Shown here piece by piece: positions 20,152 to 31,209 of a stretch of 64,000 nt of DNA. How positions within the stretch are numbered: position 1 is the stretch's first letter; the number at the start of each line of letters is the position of its first letter. The notes under the pieces were generated by a model that worked only from the letters and a program-made list of their open reading frames with translations, ran no database searches and was not told the DNA's origin. The stretch comes from Saccharomycopsis fibuligera x Saccharomycopsis cf. fibuligera (taxonomy: Eukaryota > Ascomycota > Saccharomycetes > Ascoideales > Saccharomycopsidaceae). Made by a program: the position numbers and the translations under genes. The stretch covers positions 499,501 to 563,500 of the forward strand of contig CP012816.1 of NCBI GenBank assembly GCA_001936135.1, written 5' to 3'.

Positions 20152-20980
20152 AACTCAATAGTCTATATTGTCTCTCTCGTTCAGAACTAATATCGCACTT
20201 GTAATATTGTTGCGTTGTCGCTTGATAATATTTGATTTCATTCTTTCAATGCTGGCGACATGTTCGCACTTTGCGCGTTGCGCGATACACAAAAGCAGGC
20301 AGTGCGCCAAGTCATTGGTCGCTTTGTTCTGGAGTCAACGCCGTAAGCACGCTAACAGCAATCTCGGTTATCTCCTGTTAGCTGACTTAGCTTAGTATCA
20401 AGAAGCTATATCCAAGTTTTCATTCTCATCAGCAACGGTTTTTTTGGATATAACAGCACTTTCTCAAATTGCACTAATTCACTTACTGATGGGTCTTGGG
20501 TCGGAATTTTGTGTGTTTCTACGCACATTCCGCGAACGCTCACAACCAGAAGATATCTGAGGCACAATGTTCCTTTCACGTGCCTCATTCAGTCCTTGAG
20601 TCTCAGAGCTACTAGTTAATATCTCGAAGGGGATGTCTTGTTGCAACACTAGAACACTTACTATTTGTCAAAATATTAGGTCAATTTGTGTATTGACAGG
20701 GCTCAGCAACCTTTATGTTACTGTCGTTACTTGTCACGATGATTAATGGAGCCAGAGCCCGCTGTCATGACTTTTACACCATGGCATTGGTATATAATCA
20801 TCTCGCTCGCCGCACTATCAATTACATAAGTTATTACATAACATAAACTCTGGAAAGAAAACTACTTCGACACACATCATGATTATTGCTTCGTAATGTC
20901 CGGAATTCAGTTCTTTGAATAGTTCTTGTGCGTGCTTGTGCTGATACAAAGCCTCACTAACCAGTATCCAATCTCAAAAA
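20152..20980. other. Divergent intergenic region
   Basis: Shared 5' region of the phospholipase-like gene (minus) and SSP120 (plus). TATATAA near 20790 is a plausible SSP120 TATA box. Short frames here look like chance. Confidence 0.5.
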
Positions 20981-21688
20981 ATGGTCTTTTGGATAAATTA
21001 CACAGCTGTTATTGCTTGCCTTGCAATAAGGGCGTTTTCTCACTCCCAGGATGAAGCCCTTAAAGTGGGCACTGACTTAAAGGAGAGACCTCCAGCTGGC
21101 GTTTCGTGGGAGAAATGGCACATGAAGTCAGAGCATGGTCTCGATGACTACGATGCCGACTCGGTGTTCCAGCTTCATATTTCCAAAGACAAAAACTCGT
21201 TAACTAGAGACGATATTTTGAATATGTACGGTCTCTTGAGATCAGAAGTCGTGGGTAAAGGTGATGGTATGGGCAGTCATGACGACAGCGAGGGCATCAC
21301 AGAGGCCACCAAACAGGAAATTGTGAATAAAGTGTTGAACTTGTGCGATTATAACAGAGACGGTTTAATAACTCTAGACGAATGGAGACAGTTTTCCAAA
21401 AACGGCGGTCAGTTGCCGGACATGGGCGTCGGCGTTGGTCACCATGGGGACTTTGAGTACGAGTATGAAATTCACCATTGGCTCGAGCACCATGCAGATG
21501 AAGATCCTGACGTGAAAGTTCAGCACAAGGAGGACATTGAGCATGAGTTGTTACATCATGAGCATGAAATAGAGCATGAGGATGGCACTCAGGACAATGG
21601 GCCTGGAAAAAAGTTTGTCAGAACTTCTCCGCATGAGTTGAACGCCCAAATTGCACTCAACAACATTCCTACAAAGTACCATATTTAA
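20981..21688 (+). CDS. SSP120: Secretory EF-hand protein, SSP120-like
   Basis: This 235-residue protein starts with a hydrophobic signal-like segment (about 4-20). The best calcium-binding loop is D-Y-N-R-D-G-L-I-T-L-D-E at about 123-134; an earlier loop around D70 is degenerate. The C-terminal third is rich in His, Glu and Asp and ends in YHI. Length and layout match yeast Ssp120, a calcium-binding protein of the early secretory pathway linked to cargo-receptor function. It has the same overall plan as nucleobindin-type proteins. Confidence 0.8.
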   Translation: MVFWINYTAVIACLAIRAFSHSQDEALKVGTDLKERPPAGVSWEKWHMKSEHGLDDYDADSVFQLHISKDKNSLTRDDILNMYGLLRSEVVGKGDGMGSHDDSEGITEATKQEIVNKVLNLCDYNRDGLITLDEWRQFSKNGGQLPDMGVGVGHHGDFEYEYEIHHWLEHHADEDPDVKVQHKEDIEHELLHHEHEIEHEDGTQDNGPGKKFVRTSPHELNAQIALNNIPTKYHI

Positions 21689-21859
21689 TTAAATACCTGT
21701 TGTTTATTACACAGAGCTGCATCATCTGGTCTGCTGTAACTTCAGGACTCAACTTTCACTCCTGTTTTTATCTCCCTTGTTGGATCACCATATTTAGTAT
21801 CTTGTCAAGTTCTACGTTTGTATTTTACTGATCAATAAACAATGCTCTTGCAACTGTGT

Positions 21860-21864
<5 letters not shown>

Positions 21865-21898
<34 letters not shown>
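21865..21898. repeat. 34-bp poly(A) tract
   Basis: An uninterrupted run of 34 A lies 176 bp after the SSP120 stop, about 25 bp past CAATAAAC. It sits between the 3' ends of SSP120 and RNH1. Confidence 0.95.
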
Positions 21899-21900
<2 letters not shown>

Positions 21901-21935
21901 TTAATCAATAAGTAAATAGATAGTGACCAATCTCA

Positions 21936-22853
21936 CTAACTTTCCTCATGCATGTCCACGCCTCTGTTGGCTAGTGCATCTGCATTATCATTCCCATAAT
22001 CGCCACTATGACCTGGCACGTACTGAATTTTCAAATCTGGTAAATTTAGTCGTCTATACTCCTGATTTATCCTCTCAATATTTTTAAGAATAGGCCTGAT
22101 CAAGTCGCTGTTGGCAACATCATTTCCGGTAGAATTTTTCCAATTATTAAGTTCCCACTTCTTGCACCACTCAGTAACAGCCTTTAAAGAATACTGCGAG
22201 TCCGTTTTGATAGTATATTGAACAATTTCAGCATCCCTGTGAACAGCATCCTGGAGATCCATGGCAATAACTTTTGTAGCATACTCAATTGCGGAAAGCT
22301 CTGCACGCTGGTTAGTTTGAGGATTACCTTGTAATGGCGCAGCATAGTTTCGGGAATCATCATCGCCAAACCACACTCCAAATCCAGCTCTAGCATTTGC
22401 TCTGCCGTTTCCTCTGGATGCGCCATCACAGTACACAGTGCATGGCACAGCAGTGGCTTTATTTAGACTTGCATAGCCAGCAGTGCTGTGTTTAGATGAA
22501 CACGAGTCAAGAACACTGTCATCTTTGTTGTCGTTGTACTCATTAACGCTCCGTCGCACCGCTTTGAGACTAGGGATAAAGTGTGCTGGAACCTGGGGCA
22601 ACTTCTCCTGACGAGAAGGTTTTGAGGACTCATGACTCCACTCTTCTATGAACTTCTCAGCCAACAGACGCTTATCAAATTTCTTGTATTTAGCCCCTGC
22701 AAAGCCATCCACTTGACGTCGGCAAGTGTTCCAATTATTGTAAATTCCCGGTTGTCTACCTCTAGCGACTGCATAGTATTTGAGAGCCATGACGGTTTTG
22801 GATACGCCAATAGTGTTTGATTTGGATATCTGCGTATGACCCCAAAAGGTCAT
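21936..22853 (-). CDS. RNH1: Ribonuclease H1
   Basis: This enzyme cuts RNA in RNA:DNA hybrids, including R-loops and replication intermediates. The N-terminal hybrid-binding domain is clear (YYAVARGRQPGIYNNW, about 27-60), followed by a charged linker and the RNase H fold with catalytic D143 (CDGASRGNG), E185 (NQRAE), D218 (KTDSQ) and D292 in the last helix, plus the VPGHSG loop. The length, 305, is a little below S. cerevisiae. A start at 22790 (MALKYYAVARG) gives the usual N-terminus; the upstream ATG at 22853 adds 21 residues and may be a mitochondrial-targeting variant or not used. Confidence 0.92.
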   Translation of the reverse strand: MTFWGHTQISKSNTIGVSKTVMALKYYAVARGRQPGIYNNWNTCRRQVDGFAGAKYKKFDKRLLAEKFIEEWSHESSKPSRQEKLPQVPAHFIPSLKAVRRSVNEYNDNKDDSVLDSCSSKHSTAGYASLNKATAVPCTVYCDGASRGNGRANARAGFGVWFGDDDSRNYAAPLQGNPQTNQRAELSAIEYATKVIAMDLQDAVHRDAEIVQYTIKTDSQYSLKAVTEWCKKWELNNWKNSTGNDVANSDLIRPILKNIERINQEYRRLNLPDLKIQYVPGHSGDYGNDNADALANRGVDMHEES

Positions 22854-23612
22854 GAAAATTGAAAGGATTACACTACCTGCTAAAAAGTTTCAAGAGTGAT
22901 ATGATCATTAGCATATCATCTCATCGCTGCCTTTTTTTTATCTCTCAGAGGCTGGTACAGTAAACTAGCACCCATGTCAATAACGGTGCTCGCAACCAGA
23001 AGCCTATAACAGGACTATATGGGCGCGGAGACCAACATATACACCCTCAGAAACATCATTATTAGTTAGGATGGAGGAAATTAGACTTTTCTGTATTGCA
23101 GAATATACAGCAAAAGAGTAATATATATAAATTTTTTTTGCTTACAGCCCTGTCTTTATATGCCTATTATATTGGACTTTCCCATCTAATTCGTAGTATT
23201 TACAGAAAAATCCTATGTTACTCAATTGGAGTTCGAATACATGATAACACAAGCCCAATATCATATAGAGAAAAACTTCCTCATACTTATTGCACTCGCA
23301 CCCACGTTTAAGTGTTTAATTCGAGAACTGCTAGGATCTCTTTTTCCTGGACATGTTATCTAGTATTCAACCACGCTGTTTCAGTTTCACAAAGTTTAGA
23401 TCTTAGAACTTTTAGCTGAATGTATACAAAAACCTTCTATATAGTATAACTACACTCGCATATAGCAATATTACCTTCGCATTAATGAGTAACGTGAAAG
23501 AGAGTTACCATAACTTGTTTGCCTTTATAGCGGTTAATAAACAGTAGTTTCTAACAACAACGTAAATTTGTATGTATGATGCGATAAACTCAAACAAAAG
23601 ATTTAAATTCAT
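22854..23612. other. Intergenic, no gene seen
   Basis: This lies between the RNH1 start and the CofD-like 3' end. It is AT-rich with a few short chance frames. I see no RNA gene. Confidence 0.5.
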
Positions 23613-25169
23613 CTACTGATTCAACAATTTATTAAGTTTATCTCCGAAATCTTGCAAATTGTATTTGTAATGCAATATCAGCTTTTGTGGAACAGAGTCA
23701 GGCCTCAAACCTTTTATTTCGGCATTACCTTCTTGGTGCTCTGGCTTTGGCTTTGGCTTGTCCAAATCAGCTTTGACACTGAAACATTTAATTCCCAAAA
23801 TTTTCTCCACTATTTCTTTGTTTATATTAATGTTACTATGGTCTAAAAAAAACAAATCGGTCACAAAGTCAGTAAACTTTAGGGTCCTCTTTCCTTGAGT
23901 GAAACGGTCCCGCTGTATCACAAGTAGCTTTCCCAATGATATTTTTAAGCTTGCAGAGTGAACATATATTCCATTAACTTCAAGTTCCTTATCAGCTATG
24001 CGCTCAAAATCATCCGTATCCAAGTATTCCGCCTTTTTATTAAAGTTCAAACCCAAGCTGTACAAAAGGCCTTCAATAATCTTTAATATAAAATCTAATC
24101 CATTCATACCACCTGTTTCTCTTTCTGTATTTCCATTGAGCATAAGGACCTTTCTCTTTGTACTAATTCCGTTAATGCAATGATAGTCCAAAATTGCTTC
24201 GGCAGTACCTTTTAAGATTAGAACAGGAAGAATACTTGTCATTAATGAACCAATTGAGTAAACAATAACTTTAGAATTTGCCAAAACTGCCTGCGCCTCA
24301 CTGAATAGGGTTGGTTGGAATTCTTCATATTGGCGGCTTATGTAGTATATTTTCTTGATAGGTGAAGATAAAGGCTCTGTATGATCTTTTTGAAATATTA
24401 GCTGAGGCTGATTGAGTTCAAGGGCACTTAAATCTATATCGCTAGGTGTTGTTAATCTTGGACCTGCACAGACTGTGGGAGAAGGATGAGATATTTGAGA
24501 TTGGCCTTTGATCATTTCTCCATTTTCAAGAGTGGCTGCGATATTATATCTCTCTTCTTTAGCGTTTATTGAGGGAATGACGCTAAACTTGCTATCAATT
24601 CCCACAAATCGCACAAAAAAGTCGGCGCATTGGTTGATGTCGAAACCGTAAAAGAGTCTCAAGCTGACCATGAACAAGTTACCAATTGATGCATTTTGAA
24701 AGTTAAAGTCTCGGTTTCTAACAACTATCTCTCTATTCAAAAAGACAAAAAGAAACAAAATGTATAGTCGTAGACCTCTGTTAGTAAGCAACGAGCAGAC
24801 CTGGTGCTGGCCATAAAGAATGAGATCCCACTCAGCAACTGCTTTCTGTCTGTCTATGTTCAATCTGTAACTGAAAAAGTCGCCGAGCTGCGAGTCTTCT
24901 TGATTCTGTTTAAACGCTTTGTCCTTGAGACAAGTCAATTTTGTAATTCTAGAACGAATATCGCCAATGGCAGGTCCGCCAAACACTCGCAATATTTCTG
25001 CTGATGAGCCACCGTTATCTGATATGGGCAAGATGAAAGACACTTGTTTGACCCCTTGCAAGCTGTCAAACACTGACACTAAACTGTTGGTTGCCGTTCC
25101 ACCAGATACAACAGATACTACTTTGCCACTATTTGGGACTGACCCATTTTGTGAATGTGAAAATACCAT
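23613..25169 (-). CDS. CofD / UPF0052 family protein
   Basis: The family pattern is clear: VSGGTATN near the N-terminus, then ISDNGGSSAEI and GGPAIGDIRSRI, and a later VYSIGSLMTSILP. Relatives include bacterial YvcK, archaeal phospholactate transferases and yeast YNL011C. The fungal protein's reaction is unknown; a nucleotide- or phospho-substrate-binding role is inferred. I chose the ATG at 25169 (MVFSHSQNGS) because homology begins soon after; an in-frame ATG at 25316 would add 49 Cys-rich residues with no family match. The hydrophobic stretch LYILFLFVFL around residue 130 is odd and might mark divergence or an unrecognised small intron. Confidence 0.82.
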   Translation of the reverse strand: MVFSHSQNGSVPNSGKVVSVVSGGTATNSLVSVFDSLQGVKQVSFILPISDNGGSSAEILRVFGGPAIGDIRSRITKLTCLKDKAFKQNQEDSQLGDFFSYRLNIDRQKAVAEWDLILYGQHQVCSLLTNRGLRLYILFLFVFLNREIVVRNRDFNFQNASIGNLFMVSLRLFYGFDINQCADFFVRFVGIDSKFSVIPSINAKEERYNIAATLENGEMIKGQSQISHPSPTVCAGPRLTTPSDIDLSALELNQPQLIFQKDHTEPLSSPIKKIYYISRQYEEFQPTLFSEAQAVLANSKVIVYSIGSLMTSILPVLILKGTAEAILDYHCINGISTKRKVLMLNGNTERETGGMNGLDFILKIIEGLLYSLGLNFNKKAEYLDTDDFERIADKELEVNGIYVHSASLKISLGKLLVIQRDRFTQGKRTLKFTDFVTDLFFLDHSNININKEIVEKILGIKCFSVKADLDKPKPKPEHQEGNAEIKGLRPDSVPQKLILHYKYNLQDFGDKLNKLLNQ

Positions 25170-25316
25170 AGTAAGGACTTTATTGAATATCGTCAGTTCG
25201 AGTGTGCAAAGTCGGCAGGATCTCCGACGTAAACAAACACAATGCTCAAATACATCTTCGCCATTGCAGAAAATCATTACTGCGTGATAATCAAGCGCTC
25301 CTCGAAAAGTATGCAA

Positions 25317-26014
25317 CTGGGTTGCGCGCGCTGGTCAACTTGGTCTACTCCATATTTCACGAACAGCAACTACTAATAACTGGGAATAGTTTTTACTAGG
25401 TACCAGAAGTAGAGACCCAAACTTTTGAAAAGTATCTCAATGAAGGGCAGAAGATAACATTACAAGATTATGTTCTCGGTTGGCGTCGAATACTTTCTAA
25501 ATATCGTAAGCATACTTAGTCAACAGCCCCGACCTGTATGATGACTTTGTGTCATCAACATCAATGGTCTTCTATTCGCTTCGGTTCCAACAACTCGCTA
25601 AGAGTCTGGCCATTTAACATTGAGAAAATTAACAATGCGCAACATTGTACTGATTTGTGCGTTAATTCTCTATAATTTTTACAACGATATATTGACTTCC
25701 TCCCATCAGCATTGAGAAGACATTCACCATAGACAGCCAAGATTAAGCTATATGAATTTGATGAATACAGCTGTCACATAATTAAATACCCACACTGGTT
25801 AACACAGCATGATTATGGCAATATTTGATTGAATTGGAACTATGTAATTGCCACTTGTTCGTGTATATTCTTCCTTCAGGCGATGTCAATCATGTTGAAC
25901 TTACACCAACATTAAGTGGCGACAAACCTTCTAATGAAAGCCATCCAAGGTATTTCACCCACTCATAGAAAATAATTTTTGGTGCTCTGGTACGAAATAC
26001 TTTTCACTTGGGTG

Positions 26015-26052
<38 letters not shown>

Positions 26053-27326
26053 CTATAAGGCTATAAAGCCTTTGTCACTAGTTTTTCTACAAAGAACTTT
26101 CCTAAACTTGAAAGCGAAAATGTACTTTTTCTTGTTAAGTTTGTAGGTTTCAGGGCAAACTTACAGCAAAATCTGAAAAATATTTAAGAGTAGCCAAATC
26201 AGGCTACCTTGTATACGCAAAGAGATTCGAAACCACATGCCAGAAAGACAAGAATTCCTTTTTCAATACAGAAGATATATGGCACAAAATACAGATTATG
26301 AATATTTTCGCGTGACTGACTGGGAACGCTCCCATGTATTGCAAATAATACATAGAATACTATCCTGAGTTATGAAATTTCATGCCGAGCTGTCGCTTTG
26401 AATTCCATTGACATTCTGCCTAGGCACTGTAAAGCAATATATGGCGAACACTTTTGAAACTGTTTCGAAGGTACATATATTGATGTAGTAGCAACAAGTG
26501 CGAAGGGTATGACAAATGCAATACAATTGTGACCCTTGCCGAATATTTCTGAGTCACCTAAGACTGGCTACAAAACTGTGGCTGTTATAAATGCAATTTG
26601 GTCCTAGTTTTGGCACTCTTAACTTAAGAAGTTGACAATTATAAAGAAGAAAGGAAACCCAGCAAATTATTTATATCGCATGGTTATCTTGCTATCTCTA
26701 CTCTCGAATAATAAAAAACAGGTAATCAGGTACCTCTCGCATATCATTTTTCTGAATTTTCTAAATTGCGCATTATCCAGTTTATGATTACTCATAATAA
26801 GTGAGTATTTAATCTTTTCGTTTCAAGTAATAAACCTATATGAGTAGCCAATTATGTATCTTTTTGAATCGCTTATATTGCCTTTATCCCACTGTTCAAA
26901 TCATATGCTTCTAAAGCTGTCAGTTCTGGGCGCAACTAGTTGTTAAGTAAGGTCAAGCTTTTAGGTGGGTCATCAGGATGTAGGTTTTAAAACCGGGCTT
27001 CAACGCAATGCAGAGCTGATAATGGAACAGTAACCTGGTTAAAAATAATAAGGAAAACAAAAAAAATAAAATATTTAGGCGGGTTAAGTTTTCTAGTAAA
27101 GTAGTTTTATTCTAATTAAGTGGTTGGTTTGTCGTGCCAAACAAAAAACAAATAGAAGGGAGCTATGGATGATAAGAACTTAAAACAAAAGTAATAATTA
27201 AAACTGCCGACCAGCGGCTAGAAGTGAAGAGATGCTGAAAGCTACCAGCGACAAACTGACACAAGGGCAACTTTTCTAGGAGAAGCTATTACTCTGAAAG
27301 AAAAATAATTTGATTGTGCGTATTCT
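25317..27326. other. Two-kb intergenic region with poly(A) tract
   Basis: This is the longest gene-free stretch between host genes in the window. It contains a run of 36 A at 26015-26050. I find no convincing frame, tRNA or LTR on either strand. It may hold regulatory DNA or a non-coding transcript, but I cannot support either. Confidence 0.5.
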
Positions 27327-28370
27327 CTAAGCAGTCGCTTGCGGCTGAATGACGGAGTAGGTTCTGCTTTGATTAAACGCGTGATTTTCTTTCACACTGA
27401 AGATCATGTCTCTTTTGGACAACTCCTCTCCATTCAAAATCTTGTGAACGCCGGAAATATAGTTCAAGCCTGAGGTTGAGTCAACATTAGCCATAGCGGA
27501 CACTGCATCCCACAAAAAAATTCCACCAAACCTGTCTGTGGTGGTGATATTTGCGGATCGGGCTTTAGTTGTTTCTAGATCCACAACATACATGGACAGA
27601 TTGCTGCCTGGGAGCCCCAAGTAGATTTGCATATTTTCTCTATTGCCAGATTTCTGTGTAACAAACTCGTTCCAAGTATCCCAGGAGCTGTAAAATCCAG
27701 CCTCATTATTGAAAGCACACTGGGGCGAGTTGTAAAACTGAACAAATGCGAAATCAATTTTTGCATCAGTGCTTTCAAGAAGCTCGAGGGTGTTTTTATC
27801 AGGATATGGGCACTGTGGTGTTGCACTTAGCAAGAGTGTTTTGGAAGCCCATAACTCTCTCAATTTTTTAGCAAATGCCGCGAGGCCAACTTGATTTTCA
27901 TTTTCAATGTCAAAATCGAACCCGTCGATTTCTGCATCTCCAAACGGTTTCGAGACTGCGGCATCACCGTTAGGATTGAACATATCATAAACCACTTTAG
28001 CCCCAGCTCTACCATCATCGTCGCTACCGAACCCATAGTCTCCCATAGTTTTATCGCCTCCAAGGCTAAGCAATACCTTTATACCAAGGTTTTGACAAGT
28101 TTTAATATCTGAAGCGATCTGTGTGCATGTGGCACCCCAACAGGCGTTTCCAAAGTTGAAAGAGGCGGTAGAACCATTAAAATTGTTCAAAAAGGATATC
28201 ATAACAATTTCAAACGTTTGTGTTTGGCAATAAGTCGCTAATGACTCCTGGTATGCTCCTTGGCCCCAGTACACTGCTAAATTCTTGCCATGTTCTGTAT
28301 ATTTTGCATTGGATATTTGTATTATGAAAGCAAATAAGATGGATACTATTTTGTATACATAGATCCTCAT
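27327..28370 (-). CDS. Secreted GH18 chitinase
   Basis: This 347-residue protein has a signal peptide (about 1-22, hydrophobic core SILFAFIIQIS). Glycoside hydrolase 18 motifs are intact: LSLGG at 101-105 and the catalytic DGFDFDIE at 149-156 with E156 as proton donor. Overall it resembles class III fungal/plant-type endochitinases such as yeast Cts1 and Candida Cht proteins, which cut wall chitin at cell separation. Unlike Cts1 it has no long Ser/Thr region and no chitin-binding tail, and no GPI signal, so it should be a short secreted enzyme. I cannot tell which Candida CHT it matches. Confidence 0.9.
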   Translation of the reverse strand: MRIYVYKIVSILFAFIIQISNAKYTEHGKNLAVYWGQGAYQESLATYCQTQTFEIVMISFLNNFNGSTASFNFGNACWGATCTQIASDIKTCQNLGIKVLLSLGGDKTMGDYGFGSDDDGRAGAKVVYDMFNPNGDAAVSKPFGDAEIDGFDFDIENENQVGLAAFAKKLRELWASKTLLLSATPQCPYPDKNTLELLESTDAKIDFAFVQFYNSPQCAFNNEAGFYSSWDTWNEFVTQKSGNRENMQIYLGLPGSNLSMYVVDLETTKARSANITTTDRFGGIFLWDAVSAMANVDSTSGLNYISGVHKILNGEELSKRDMIFSVKENHAFNQSRTYSVIQPQATA

Positions 28371-29793
28371 AATTGATAATTTGGAAGACTATAGATTATC
28401 AGCTATCGGTAATAATGTTTTTCTCGAAAAACAGCTTTTTGACAGTCACAAAATTTTACACAATGGACACGCGATACCAGTCACTAAATATATAAAAAAT
28501 TATCGGCTTCATTGTGCAAAAGGGCTAGCGAGAATGGGAACCCCTTGCTTAATGCTGTGATTAGCAGGTTCTAGTACCAAAGAATACAATAGCCTTTTAC
28601 CACCGGTTGTTGCATAAAGAAGCTATGACAGTTGCTTATTGAGAAGCTTGGTGATGTCTACCATGGTGCAGTCGTTAATATACAGTGTTGCGAATGAGAA
28701 GGGATATACATTGCGCTGTAAAATACTTACCACGTAGTCAATTGCGTTTGCACAGGGAAACGGTAGCTGTCCACCATGCAGACAGGAAGATCAGGGCCGG
28801 GAGTTACTAGATCTATGGCCAGTATGCAGAACAAAGATCGTAAATTTCTCGCTATTGTGTGGTTGTATATAGAAAAGAGAGGGAGTTATCTACGCGTGAC
28901 CGTCTGAGCAAAGTCGATAATAATATTAAGTCAGGTTAGGCCAAGACCAGCTCACGCCAATACTGTCGTAGCAGGAGCACAGTGATTAGCCAACATGTCA
29001 GCAAATGACCTCTGCAAAGTTGCAGTATTGCTAACTTTGGCATCCGGCCAATTGTAACACGCACCCGCTCTCAAAAAAAGAACGAACTGAGCCACCATAT
29101 CAGAAGCTTACAAGCAACAAGTGTTGGCGAGAATTATATAGATGTTGTATATGACGTTGTATATAATGTCGCGGTTTAGCGGTAACGATATAGACTTGCC
29201 ACGTGTCAGTGCCACTAACCAATCATCAGAAGAAGCGCAGACAAGATCATCATCAGTATAAAGCGCAAAAAGACACCAAGTAAATATTACAGCACTGAAT
29301 GAGACTATTCTGTATCCCTTAGTTGAGTGCTATCTGTAATTCTGTTTGCGATTGGCATTTTCAGTTTGCTGCAGCTATCGCTCATCATTATGTGCACAAT
29401 TCTTGCTCCTTACCAGTTAACAGCTGGCACTTGACAGTTTCGGTGGTGCCCCATTTCACTGCTCCTTAAATCGTGCATTACCATTTCAAGTCTGCTACAC
29501 TACTATGATGCTCCAGCTTCCCGCGATTTCAACCTTTCCAGACCATATCTTGGGGCGTTCTTGTATTTCTATGTGTGCTCTTTGGCCATTCTACCCATCA
29601 CGGTGCAGTACCACATCTCTCATTCATTATTGGTTAACATACACTATCAATCTTGCGGTCCAACATCAGTACCCGATTGCTATTCAAGCTTTCAATCACT
29701 CAAAGACTAAATATTCTATAATTCAATTTTCCTCAACTGGTTGTTGTTCCTGCCAGATACTAATCCATATCAAGTAACTAATCATTACTTACA
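28371..29793. other. Divergent intergenic region of chitinase and GPA1
   Basis: 1.4 kb between two divergent starts, so it holds both promoters. I see AT-rich patches such as TATATAAAAAATTATC near 28490 but no clear operator or RNA gene. Confidence 0.5.
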
Positions 29794-31209
29794 ATGGGCT
29801 GTGCAGCTAGCAAACAGCCAAACATAGACATCAACGACCCTCTATATCTAGCCAAGCAGGCTGATCGAGCCATTAGCGAAGCCCTTGCCTTATCAAACAG
29901 ACAGCGCAAACCCAAAAAACTTTTGCTTCTTGGTACTGGTGAAAGTGGTAAATCAACTGTGCTTAAACAGCTCAAGATCCTTCATAAAAATGGTTTCTCC
30001 CACCAAGAACGCCAGCAATATTCCCAAGTTATCTGGGCTGATGCAGTCAACTGCATGGCCAAACTCATTATTCAAGCTCGCAAACTCAAGATTCCTTTGG
30101 ATTGTGACGTCCCGAATAGCACTTTGAGCAAGCATCGTGACGTATTGTTCGTGTATCAGCATGCATTGCTTGACGATATTGATACGGAAGTGGCTGGCGG
30201 AGAAAAGTTCTTACTGGATTATCATAGCAAGTATAGTCCATTTGTGGAATGGAAACGGCAGCAAGTTAGCACTGGCCAGACAGAAGCCTTTGAAGAGGAT
30301 TTAGAAGGTAGTACTGACCAAGAACTACATACTTTGATTACTGAAAATATTGCAAGCGATGGGGAAGCCGCTGCTGACAGTGTTTCTAATGGAGCATCCA
30401 GTACCGTTGGTAGTAATAGCCAACAGCATCGACAACTTGATGGCAGCATGACCACCTTCATCAAAAAGACGAATCCCACTGTTATTGCCAAGCAAATTTC
30501 GAGAGCTCAGGTTGCGGAAGCAATCACCCAACTTTGGCACCATGATAGGGGAATTAAAGCAGTTTATGAAAGAGCCAGCGAGTTTCAGCTTGAGCTGAAT
30601 GCTGATTATTATTTCAACAACGTCGTCAAGTTTGCTAACGAAGACTATTTGGCCAATAATGAGGATATTTTGAAAGCCAGAATCAAAACCACAGGTATCA
30701 CTGAGACAAACTTTACTATCAGCGGCGAAGAGTTCAAGATTTTGGACGCTGGTGGTCAACGGTCAGAACGAAAAAAGTGGTTGCGGAGCTTTGAAGATAT
30801 CACTGCGGTACTTTTTGTGCTTGCTGTTAGCGAATATGACCAGTATTTATTCGAAGACAATAAGGTTAACCGAATGCATGAGGCAATGATGTTGTTTAAG
30901 ACATTGGTGAACTCAAAATGGTTTATCAATACTCCCTTTATTTTGTTTTTGAATAAAACCGATTTATTCGAGCAAAAAATCAAAAAGAAATCAATGAGAA
31001 CATATTTGCCGGACTATACGGGTAAAGCAGGACTTGTGGAAGAAGGTTTAAGGTATTTTGAGAAAAGTTTTGAGAGATTCAACAGAACTAAAAAACCAAT
31101 TTACATTCATCGGACATGTGCTACTGATACAAAGTCAATGAAGTTCGTTCTTGCTGCAGTGACAGACTTGTTTATTCAAAATAATTTGAAGGCTACTGGG
31201 ATGATGTAG
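29794..31209 (+). CDS. GPA1: G-protein alpha subunit of the pheromone pathway
   Basis: The 471-residue G-alpha starts MGCAASK, giving Gly2 and Cys3 for myristoylation and palmitoylation. GTP-binding motifs: GTGESGKST (47-55), RIKTTGIT (from R296), DAGGQRSERKKW (318-329), NKTD (387-390) and TCATDT near 447. Residues about 125-235 form an insert in the helical domain, as in S. cerevisiae Gpa1 (about the same length), which sets Gpa1 apart from Gpa2. It should couple mating-pheromone receptors to the G-beta-gamma/MAPK pathway at the plasma membrane; the Candida albicans name is CAG1. In-frame CTG codons at 30214 and 30595 occupy positions that are polar in Gpa1 relatives, which fits CTG read as Ser. 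Confidence 0.93.
   Translation: MGCAASKQPNIDINDPLYLAKQADRAISEALALSNRQRKPKKLLLLGTGESGKSTVLKQLKILHKNGFSHQERQQYSQVIWADAVNCMAKLIIQARKLKIPLDCDVPNSTLSKHRDVLFVYQHALLDDIDTEVAGGEKFLLDYHSKYSPFVEWKRQQVSTGQTEAFEEDLEGSTDQELHTLITENIASDGEAAADSVSNGASSTVGSNSQQHRQLDGSMTTFIKKTNPTVIAKQISRAQVAEAITQLWHHDRGIKAVYERASEFQLELNADYYFNNVVKFANEDYLANNEDILKARIKTTGITETNFTISGEEFKILDAGGQRSERKKWLRSFEDITAVLFVLAVSEYDQYLFEDNKVNRMHEAMMLFKTLVNSKWFINTPFILFLNKTDLFEQKIKKKSMRTYLPDYTGKAGLVEEGLRYFEKSFERFNRTKKPIYIHRTCATDTKSMKFVLAAVTDLFIQNNLKATGMM

Noticed and set aside
20406-20588. 60-codon minus-strand frame upstream of SSP120
   Set aside because: No signal, domain or context supports it.
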